Assembly (NCBI GenBank): GCA_945897655.1
Contig: CAMDHB010000255.1
Span: 1-5,228, forward strand
From: Pseudorhodobacter antarcticus
Lineage (GTDB): Bacteria; Pseudomonadota; Alphaproteobacteria; Rhodobacterales; Rhodobacteraceae
Direction: 5' to 3'
DNA: 5,228 nucleotides
The translations under genes and the position numbers were made by a program. Each line of letters begins with the position of its first letter. Within the stretch, counting starts at the first letter, position 1. The notes beneath the pieces are model-generated. The model was not told the origin of the DNA, made no database searches, and was given only the letters and a program-made list of their open reading frames with translations. Shown here piece by piece: positions 1-4,375 of this stretch.

Positions 1-69
1 ATGACTCTTGGGAAAGAACGGCCGAAGCCGGGCCATCTGTGCGTCCGTCAGCCAGAAAAGATTACTCAT
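1..69 (-). CDS. IS5-family transposase, N-terminal 23 residues (partial)
   Basis: Only the first 23 codons are present; the rest lies left of the window. The translation begins MSNLFWLTDAQMARLRPFFP, which closely resembles the N-terminus of many IS5-family (IS427-like) DDE transposases in Rhodobacteraceae and other alphaproteobacteria. In those proteins this stretch starts the small DNA-binding domain that precedes the catalytic core. A GGGGG ribosome-binding stretch (complement of 75-79) sits five bases before the ATG at 69-67. The catalytic DDE residues are not in the window, so it is unknown whether the transposase is intact. The family call rests on recalled similarity over a short stretch. 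Confidence 0.75.
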   Translation of the reverse strand, partial: MSNLFWLTDAQMARLRPFFPKSH

Positions 70-143
70 CGTCACCCCCGTCAGTTCGGGAGCTTGAATC
101 ACGCAGATGAAGCGACCTCAAGCAGATCAATGGGTCCTGACCC
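1..143 (-). mobile_element. IS5-family insertion sequence, terminal part
   Basis: This is the edge of an insertion sequence, cut by the window. It holds the start of a minus-strand transposase (1-69) and about 74 bases between that start and the presumed outer end. The outer end is placed near 143, where GGGTCCTGACCC (132-143) forms a perfect 5-bp-arm inverted repeat that runs into CTAG (143-146). IS5-family elements often insert at short TA-containing targets, so TA, TAG or CTAG could be the target duplication. The boundary is an inference, because the other end of the element lies outside the window and the terminal repeats cannot be compared. Confidence 0.6.
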
Positions 144-188
144 TAGAACGCTACACCGTTTCTATCCCATTACAAGATGGCTCAGCCC
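144..188. other. Short spacer between IS end and pyrG fragment, with weak hairpin
   Basis: No gene is seen here. TAGAACG (144-150) and CGTTTCTA (157-164) can pair around a six-base loop with one bulged base. There is no T-run, so it is a poor candidate for a factor-independent terminator. If the adjacent pyrG fragment is the displaced original 3' end, this spacer would be what is left of the sequence that originally followed pyrG. Confidence 0.3.
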
Positions 189-366
189 TCAAACCAACCG
201 CTCCACCCCCATCGCCGCCCGCACGAAATCCGCAAACAGCGGGTGCGGTGCAAACGGTTTTGACTTCAGTTCCGGATGGAACTGCACGCCGATGAACCAC
301 GGGTGATGCTTGACTTCGACGATCTCGGGCAGTTTGCCGTCGGGGCTCATGCCGGAGAAGATCAGG
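189..366 (-). pseudogene. Orphan 3' fragment of pyrG (58 codons plus stop)
   Basis: This aligns without gaps to bases 1099-1276, the 3' end of the intact pyrG, at a constant offset of 910. By hand count 161 of 178 positions match. Fifteen of the 17 differences are at third codon positions, and 16 of 17 are synonymous. The only amino-acid change is Asp to His, at the residue matching Asp509. The fragment covers residues 490-547 and keeps the glutaminase FHPEL motif and the stop, but has no start codon, no ribosome-binding site and no upstream coding sequence, so it cannot make an enzyme. The synonymous pattern shows that both copies evolved as functional pyrG ends in separate lineages, not by decay after a local duplication. 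Bases 362-366 also encode the end of the DUF1796-like gene. Confidence 0.9.
322..366. repeat. 45-bp block identical to 1232-1276, left copy
   Basis: All 45 bases are identical to 1232-1276 inside pyrG, while the remaining 133 bp of the duplicated segment differ at 17 positions. The block lies exactly at the boundary with unrelated sequence (367 onward). It is the natural place for the crossover that joined the two pyrG ends, either as a short homology tract or as an attachment-site-like core. No integrase gene is visible to decide between these. Confidence 0.7.
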
Positions 367-1102
367 TGAGTGGCCAGTGGTCGATTGCCCGGCGCAACAT
401 CTGGCCCCAGCTTTCTTCGTCACCACGGTAGTCGTCGGTGCCATCGCCATTCCAACCGCGCCATTCATACAACAGACATGTCGCTATGTTGGACTGATCG
501 GGGTCGCTGACAATCAGGGCTGGCGGCTTGGCGGCATCACGGGGCACGATTTTGGTTGTCACAACCAACAGGCGGAACGGCAAACCGCCCATGAAGCCAA
601 GCAAGGCAGTGTAAAGCGCCTGAGGGGACTCGCCGGCAAAGAGGGCAGGAAACCTTTTCTCAGGATGTCCAAAACTCATCCAGCGCACAAAGATCGGGCA
701 ATCCGTCTGTGCCTTGACGCCCTGCAGATGCGCGAACGTATGGAGGAATCTCGCGCGGGCATCGTTGAACGGGCCCGTTCTGGCAAGGTCCTCGGGCACT
801 TTGTCATAAGGTTGCGGCCCGCCACTGGGTTCGAACAGGCTTGGCGGCAAGTCGTGGTGAAAGATCAGACCTGTCTTGTCGCATTGGACTGCGCCGGAGA
901 AAGCGATCGAACACTCGGTCTCTGTCAGGACTGACTTTGGATCGAATTCCGGGTGCAACACTGTCGTGAGTGCCGAAAATGAGGTTATTGTCCAGTCGAA
1001 GGGCAGGCTGGGGGGTAATGCGTCGTTCCCCAGGGCAGACGCGTGAAACTTGATCTGATGGGAAGTGCGACACAATGCGCCCAAGGGCACAAACATCGTC
1101 AT
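362..1102 (-). CDS. DUF1796-like putative papain-like cysteine peptidase
   Basis: A 246-residue protein. Its N-terminus reads FVPLGALCR (Cys11), followed by LPFDW (33-37), FHHD (81-84), an Arg-rich helix (about 112-125) and IFVRW (137-141). This order matches the pattern I recall for the DUF1796 putative papain-like cysteine peptidases (LGxxC near the start, then PFDW, then an H-D motif), with Cys11 and His82 or His83 as candidate catalytic residues. The substrate is unknown. No signal peptide or membrane segment is seen, so it is probably cytoplasmic. The start overlaps the pyrG stop in an ATGA arrangement, with GGAG (complement of 1111-1114) eight bases upstream, which suggests coupling to pyrG. 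Its TGA (364-362) lies inside the displaced pyrG fragment. G+C is lower than in neighbours (hand count 64 of 120 at 901-1020, against 44 of 60 at 4561-4620), which fits acquisition from elsewhere. The family call is by motif pattern only. Confidence 0.72.
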   Translation of the reverse strand: MTMFVPLGALCRTSHQIKFHASALGNDALPPSLPFDWTITSFSALTTVLHPEFDPKSVLTETECSIAFSGAVQCDKTGLIFHHDLPPSLFEPSGGPQPYDKVPEDLARTGPFNDARARFLHTFAHLQGVKAQTDCPIFVRWMSFGHPEKRFPALFAGESPQALYTALLGFMGGLPFRLLVVTTKIVPRDAAKPPALIVSDPDQSNIATCLLYEWRGWNGDGTDDYRGDEESWGQMLRRAIDHWPLT

Positions 1103-2742
1103 ACCAACCGCTCCACCCCCATTGCCGCCCGGACAAAATCCGCAAACAGCGGGTGTGGCGCAAACGGTTTGGACTTCAACTCCGGGTGGAATTGCACCCC
1201 GATGAACCAGGGGTGGTCCTTGACCTCGACAATCTCGGGCAGTTTGCCGTCGGGGCTCATGCCGGAGAAGATCAGGCCTTTGGCTTCCAGCTGGTCGCGG
1301 TAGTGCAGGTCGACCTCGTACCGGTGGCGATGGCGTTCTTCGATGGTGGTGGCGTGATAGACGCTGGCCACGTGCGAGCCAGGTTTCAGGAGGGCGGTGT
1401 AGGCGCCGAGGCGCATGGTGCCGCCTTTGGCGTCTAAGGCCTTGCGGGTGACGGTGTGGTTGCCCTGGACCCATTCTTTCAGGTGATAGACGACGGGGGT
1501 GAAGCGTTTGGCGCCTGCCTCGTGGTCAAACTCCTCAGACCCGGCGTTGGTCATGCCGACGAGGTTGCGGGACGCCTCGATCACGGCCATCTGCATGCCA
1601 AGGCAGATACCGAGGTAGGGGATTTTCTTTTCGCGGGCGAACTGGGCGGCTTTGATCATGCCTTCGGTGCCGCGTTCGCCAAAGCCGCCGGGGACGAGGA
1701 TGGCGTGGAAGTTTTCCAGATAGGCGGCGGGGTCTTCGCGTTCGAAGATTTCACTGTCGACCCAATTGGCAACAACGCGGGTGCGGTTGGCCATGCCGCC
1801 GTGGGTCAGCGCCTCGGCAATCGATTTATAGGCGTCTTCAAGCTGGGTGTATTTGCCGACGACGGCGATGCGGACCTCGCCCTCGGCGTTGTTCAGACGG
1901 TCCATCACGTCTTCCCACTGGGTCAGGTTGGGCTTGGGCGCGGGGGAGATGCCGAAGGCATCGAGCACGGCCTGGTCAAGGCCGGCGCGGTGGTAGGCGA
2001 GGGGGGCTTCGTAGATCGTTTTCAGGTCATAGGCGGGGATGACATGCTCTTTGCGGACGTTGCAGAAGAGGGCGATCTTTTCGAGTTCCCGGTCGGGGAT
2101 CGGGTGTTCGGAGCGGCAGACGAGGACATCAGGCGCAAGGCCGATGGATTGCAGTTCCTTGACCGAGTGTTGGGTGGGTTTGGTTTTCAACTCGCCTGAG
2201 GCGGCGAGGTAGGGGAGGAGCGTCAGGTGCATCAGGATCGATTGGCCGCGCGGGCGTTCGTGGATGAACTGGCGGATGGATTCGAAGAAGGGCAGGCCTT
2301 CGATGTCGCCCACCGTGCCGCCGATTTCGCACAGCATGAAGTCAACCTCGTCTTGGCCGATGCGCAGGAAGTCTTTGATTTCATTGGTGACGTGGGGGAT
2401 AACTTGGATGGTTTTGCCAAGGTAGTCGCCGCGGCGTTCCTTTTCCAGCACGTTGGAATAGATGCGGCCGGAGGAGATAGAGTCACTTTGGCGGGCATGG
2501 ACGCCCGTAAAACGTTCGTAGTGGCCAAGGTCAAGGTCGGTTTCGGCGCCGTCGTCGGTGACGAACACCTCACCATGTTCAAAGGGGGACATCGTGCCGG
2601 GGTCGACGTTCAGGTAGGGGTCGAGTTTGCGGAGGCGCACGGTATAGCCGCGGGCCTGCAACAGGGCGCCAAGGGCGGCGGAGGCTAGGCCTTTGCCAAG
2701 GGAGGACACCACGCCGCCGGTGATGAAGATATAGCGTGCCAA
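1099..2742 (-). CDS. pyrG: CTP synthase (glutamine-hydrolysing)
   Basis: Converts UTP to CTP using ATP and ammonia from glutamine; last step of de novo pyrimidine nucleotide synthesis, cytoplasmic. The protein is 547 residues, the usual length (E. coli 545). The N-terminal amidoligase domain has the P-loop GGVVSSLGKG (9-18, Lys17) and the magnesium and substrate region around Asp71 and CEIGGTVGD (138-146, Glu139). A linker leads to a class I glutaminase domain with PGGFGERG (351-358), nucleophile Cys380 in GICLGMQ, and His519 and Glu521 in FHPEL. The start is taken as TTG (2742-2740): it gives the conserved ARYIFITGG N-terminus and has GGAGG five bases upstream. An in-frame ATG at 2832 would add 30 unconserved residues and overlap the likely promoter. 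The last 178 bases have a diverged second copy at 189-366, so this 3' end may be a replacement. It is probably co-transcribed with the downstream DUF1796-like gene. Confidence 0.97.
   Translation of the reverse strand: MARYIFITGGVVSSLGKGLASAALGALLQARGYTVRLRKLDPYLNVDPGTMSPFEHGEVFVTDDGAETDLDLGHYERFTGVHARQSDSISSGRIYSNVLEKERRGDYLGKTIQVIPHVTNEIKDFLRIGQDEVDFMLCEIGGTVGDIEGLPFFESIRQFIHERPRGQSILMHLTLLPYLAASGELKTKPTQHSVKELQSIGLAPDVLVCRSEHPIPDRELEKIALFCNVRKEHVIPAYDLKTIYEAPLAYHRAGLDQAVLDAFGISPAPKPNLTQWEDVMDRLNNAEGEVRIAVVGKYTQLEDAYKSIAEALTHGGMANRTRVVANWVDSEIFEREDPAAYLENFHAILVPGGFGERGTEGMIKAAQFAREKKIPYLGICLGMQMAVIEASRNLVGMTNAGSEEFDHEAGAKRFTPVVYHLKEWVQGNHTVTRKALDAKGGTMRLGAYTALLKPGSHVASVYHATTIEERHRHRYEVDLHYRDQLEAKGLIFSGMSPDGKLPEIVEVKDHPWFIGVQFHPELKSKPFAPHPLFADFVRAAMGVERLV
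1111..1114 (-). promoter_or_regulatory. Ribosome-binding site of the DUF1796-like gene, inside pyrG
   Basis: GGAG on the minus strand lies within the last codons of pyrG (Val-Glu-Arg), eight bases before the ATG at 1102-1100. That spacing supports the overlapping ATGA start rather than the second ATG at 1096-1094. Confidence 0.6.
1232..1276. repeat. 45-bp block identical to 322-366, right copy inside pyrG
   Basis: This is the pyrG-internal copy of the identical block, spanning roughly codons 489-504. From here to the stop codon the in-place and displaced pyrG ends diverge, mostly silently. Under the insertion model the sequence to its left, down to 1099, came with the cassette. Confidence 0.7.
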
Positions 2743-2747
2743 GGAAG

Positions 2748-2752
2748 CCTCC
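2748..2752 (-). promoter_or_regulatory. Ribosome-binding site that fixes the TTG start of pyrG
   Basis: GGAGG on the minus strand, five bases before the TTG at 2742-2740. No comparable site precedes an ATG that would give the conserved N-terminus. Confidence 0.8.
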
Positions 2753-2771
2753 GTGTCTGGTTTCAGGGCGA

Positions 2772-2792
2772 CGATTCGGGGGTAAAGAATCG
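2772..2792 (-). other. Stem-loop in the pyrG leader
   Basis: CGATTC (2772-2777) and GAATCG (2787-2792) form a perfect six-base stem around a nine-base loop that reads as a C-run on the transcript strand. It lies between the candidate promoter and the ribosome-binding site. There is no following T-run. It could be a leader structure or chance. Confidence 0.25.
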
Positions 2793-2810
2793 CTGCATCA
2801 CGGGATTTGA

Positions 2811-2839
2811 GATATAGCGAAGGTTGGCCCAATGCACAA
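2811..2839 (-). promoter_or_regulatory. Candidate sigma-70-type promoter of pyrG
   Basis: On the minus strand TTGTGC (-35, 2839-2834) and TATATC (-10, 2816-2811) are separated by 17 bases, giving a leader of about 60 bases before the TTG start. The -10 matches four of six consensus positions and the -35 three of six. It lies downstream of secG, so pyrG would have its own promoter even if there is read-through. Confidence 0.45.
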
Positions 2840-2902
2840 CCAAGGCCGCTATATGCGGTCTGTGATCCCGGCGGATTAACAACTTATTGTGGGAAGGGCG
2901 GG

Positions 2903-3289
2903 TTAGTTTCCGGCCTTGGGCGGCTCGGCCGGGGCGTCGGCGGGTGGGGGCGCTGCGGGAGCGTCTGCCGGGGGCAGGGCGGTCAGGGGGGTGGCTGGGT
3001 CTACCGCGGGCAGTTCGGTGGGTGCGGTGCCGCCGATCTGGTCGATGACCGAGTTGGACGCGCTGTCCGCGGCGGCAAGGATCGTCAGCGTGATCGAGGT
3101 TGCGATGAAGAGGCCCGCAAAGACCCAGGTGATCTTGCCCAGTGCGGTTGCGGCCGCGCGGCCCGATACGGCACCACCGCCACCACCACCGCCCATGCCC
3201 AGACCGCCACCCTCGGAGCGTTGCAAGAGCACCACCCCGATCAGCAGAAGGGCCAGAATGAGGTGGATGGCAAGGATGACGTTTTCCAT
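2903..3289 (-). CDS. secG: Protein-export membrane protein SecG
   Basis: SecG is the small accessory subunit of the SecYEG translocon in the inner membrane and aids SecA-driven protein export. The 128-residue protein shows two hydrophobic membrane segments (about 4-22 and 53-73). Between them lie the characteristic LLQRSEGGGLG motif (21-31) and a run of seven glycines (33-39), followed by SGRAAATALGKITW, as in alphaproteobacterial SecG. After the second helix comes a tail (about 88-128) rich in Pro and Ala with repeated PADAP units, a low-complexity extension frequent in this group. The ATG at 3289-3287 is preceded by AAAGGG with a six-base gap. pyrG follows on the same strand after 160 bases. 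Read-through is possible, but pyrG seems to have its own promoter. Confidence 0.95.
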   Translation of the reverse strand: MENVILAIHLILALLLIGVVLLQRSEGGGLGMGGGGGGGAVSGRAAATALGKITWVFAGLFIATSITLTILAAADSASNSVIDQIGGTAPTELPAVDPATPLTALPPADAPAAPPPADAPAEPPKAGN

Positions 3290-3310
3290 GTGCGGCCCTT
3301 TGAGGTGACG

Positions 3311-3345
3311 CGCCTATCTAGGCGGAAGGCCGCGGCCTTGCAAGG
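3311..3345. repeat. Cluster of three palindromes before secG
   Basis: CGCCTATCTAGGCG (3311-3324) is an inverted repeat with six-base arms and a two-base centre. AAGGCCGCGGCCTT (3326-3339) is a perfect 14-bp palindrome. CCTTGCAAGG (3336-3345) is a perfect 10-bp palindrome overlapping it. Possible roles are an operator over the secG promoter or a transcription terminator for the upstream gene. No T-run follows on the minus strand, which argues against a simple terminator. Confidence 0.6.
3315..3343 (-). promoter_or_regulatory. Candidate promoter of secG, embedded in palindromes
   Basis: On the minus strand TTGCAA (3343-3338) and TAGATA (3320-3315) are 17 bases apart, which would place the transcript start about 20 bases before the secG ATG. 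The hexamers are only moderate matches (four and three of six). The candidate -10 falls within one palindrome (3311-3324), and another (3326-3339) fills most of the spacer. Confidence 0.35.
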
Positions 3346-3405
3346 GCCACGGGATCAGATCAACCTGCAAGATCGCCCAAGCGGACAAGATGAGGCGTCA
3401 AAAGG

Positions 3406-3804
3406 TCAAATACCCTCATCATCATCGACCGTGACCTGACCAGACAGGCGGCGCTGCAAGATGCCCCAGGACAGGCCGATCCCGAGGATCAGCGACAGGG
3501 CAAGGAGGCCAAGCCAGGTATTGACGGTGGAGTTTTGCAAGGAGAGCAAGCCCCAGGAGTAAAGGACCCAAAGACCCGATCCGAAGAGGGCGGCGACCAG
3601 CAGCATGCCAAAGGCCCCGATCGAGCGCAGGGTGGCCAAGATGCAGATGAGAAAGCCTATTCCCAGCAAAAGGCCCAGAAACAGGGTCAGCGGCAGTTGG
3701 GTGGTGCCGTTGGCGATGGACCATTTGACATAGTTCCATTCGGTCGGATTGAAGGTTGCGGCGAGGAGCAGAAAGGCCCCAAGCCAACGCACGAAAACCG
3801 CCAT
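3406..3804 (-). CDS. DUF6524-like four-helix membrane protein
   Basis: A 132-residue integral membrane protein of unknown function. It has four hydrophobic segments at about 4-18, 38-58, 63-87 and 95-115. The N-terminal RWLGAFLLLAATFNPTEWNY, the loop LATLRSIG (57-64) and the ending SWGILQRRLSGQVTVDDDE match the pattern I recall for DUF6524, a small family largely seen in alphaproteobacteria. The short charged tail after the last helix (QRRLSGQ, then an acidic stretch) probably faces the cytoplasm. An ATG at 3810 abuts the AGGAG sequence with no gap, so the second ATG (3804-3802), six bases after AGGAG, is chosen. It has its own strong promoter (3837-3865). It lies upstream of secG with a 116-base gap that contains palindromes. 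Confidence 0.8.
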   Translation of the reverse strand: MAVFVRWLGAFLLLAATFNPTEWNYVKWSIANGTTQLPLTLFLGLLLGIGFLICILATLRSIGAFGMLLVAALFGSGLWVLYSWGLLSLQNSTVNTWLGLLALSLILGIGLSWGILQRRLSGQVTVDDDEGI

Positions 3805-3810
3805 TCTCAT

Positions 3811-3815
3811 CTCCT
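3811..3815 (-). promoter_or_regulatory. Ribosome-binding site that decides the DUF6524-like start
   Basis: AGGAG on the minus strand directly abuts the ATG at 3810, which is too close for use, but is six bases from the ATG at 3804-3802. Confidence 0.7.
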
Positions 3816-3836
3816 GTCGCGATCCTTGGCGCTGAA

Positions 3837-3865
3837 GTTATAGGGTCAGCGCCGGCAATTCTCAA
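3837..3865 (-). promoter_or_regulatory. Strong sigma-70-type promoter of the DUF6524-like gene
   Basis: TTGAGA (-35, 3865-3860) and TATAAC (-10, 3842-3837) on the minus strand each match five of six consensus positions with an ideal 17-base spacer. This is the best promoter match in the window. The transcript would begin around 3830, about 26 bases before the start codon. The -35 box begins just past the stop of the VOC gene. Confidence 0.7.
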
Positions 3866-3869
3866 CCAC

Positions 3870-4256
3870 TCAATCCTGCGGGGGCAGGGTGCAAACGGCG
3901 GACAGTTTGTTACCATCAGGATCGCGGACGTAGCAGGAATAGAAATTCGCAGAATAGCGCAGGCCGGGGGCGCCTTCGTCGGTGCCGCCATTGGACAGGG
4001 CGGTGGTGTAGAAATCGTGCACGGCGGCGCGGGTGGTGGCGGTCAAGGCCAGCATGGTGCCATTGCCCCGGGTGGCGGCGGCCCCGTCAAACGGCGTGAC
4101 AAGGTAGAGGGTGGGGCTGGCGTCGCCGGGTTTGCCGTAGCCGAGGTCGGTGTCAGCGGTCAGGATGCGGCTGTGGCCGAGGGTGGCCAAGACAGCGTCA
4201 TAAAACGCGCCCGAGCGGGCCAGGTTGTTGGTGCCAAGGGTCAGGTAATAGATCAT
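3870..4256 (-). CDS. VOC-fold (glyoxalase/dioxygenase superfamily) protein
   Basis: A 128-residue single-domain member of the vicinal-oxygen-chelate superfamily. Seen: an opening beta strand and helix, YLTLGTNNLARSGAFYDAVL (4-23), a mid-region YGKPGD...YLVTPFDG (40-58), RGNGTMLAL (63-71), a helix VHDFYTTALSNGG (79-91) and the closing strand FYSCYVRDPDGNKLSAV (105-121). The usual closing metal ligand, a Glu two to three residues after DPDGN, is absent (KLSAV), and the first strand has Tyr where metal-binding members often have His. The classical two-site metal centre is therefore probably missing and substrate and reaction cannot be named. GGAG lies seven bases before the ATG. It is transcribed divergently from the ChaC-like gene. 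Confidence 0.88.
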   Translation of the reverse strand: MIYYLTLGTNNLARSGAFYDAVLATLGHSRILTADTDLGYGKPGDASPTLYLVTPFDGAAATRGNGTMLALTATTRAAVHDFYTTALSNGGTDEGAPGLRYSANFYSCYVRDPDGNKLSAVCTLPPQD

Positions 4257-4375
4257 ACGCCGTCTCCGATGCGCGTGGGGTCACGGCGACTGTGCGTCAG
4301 AGCCGGTATCGCAGGCAAGGGGGTTGTGTTAGCAGCGCGGTGTCGATCACGGGGCCTGCCCCCAAGGATAGTGCC
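4257..4375. promoter_or_regulatory. Divergent intergenic region between VOC and ChaC-like genes
   Basis: These 119 bases must hold the start signals for both genes. No convincing -35/-10 pair was found for either. GGAG (complement of 4264-4267) serves the VOC gene and AAGGA (4364-4368) the ChaC-like gene. GGGGCCTGCCCC (4351-4362) is an inverted repeat with five-base arms immediately before the latter site and could hinder ribosome access. Confidence 0.5.

Noticed and set aside
1..306. Plus-strand open frame at the left edge (101 codons)
   Set aside because: It runs across the IS edge, the spacer and the pyrG fragment on the wrong strand, so it cannot be a single gene.
377..934. Plus-strand open frame of 185 codons opposite the DUF1796-like gene
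   Set aside because: The minus-strand frame has the family motifs, a good ribosome-binding site and coupling to pyrG. The plus-strand product shows no recognisable features.
189..1276. CRISPR-like or transposon-terminal-repeat reading of the paired segments
   Set aside because: There are only two long, diverged, direct copies, and they are coding pyrG sequence. No short regular repeats or inverted termini flank the DUF1796-like gene.
1103..1474. N-terminal extension of the DUF1796-like frame to 370 residues
   Set aside because: The extra part is the third frame of pyrG read through its coding sequence, rich in Arg, His and Pro. The motif-bearing protein starts at 1102.
1456..2688. Long plus-strand open frames of 247 and 153 codons opposite pyrG
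   Set aside because: They are antisense shadows of a clearly conserved pyrG in GC-rich DNA. The translations are low-complexity, repeating acidic and hydrophobic stretches without recognisable domains.
2840..2902. Terminator between secG and pyrG
   Set aside because: Only very short palindromes (CCGC/GCGG around 2846-2858 and ACAA/TTGT near 2880-2890) without a T-run are present.
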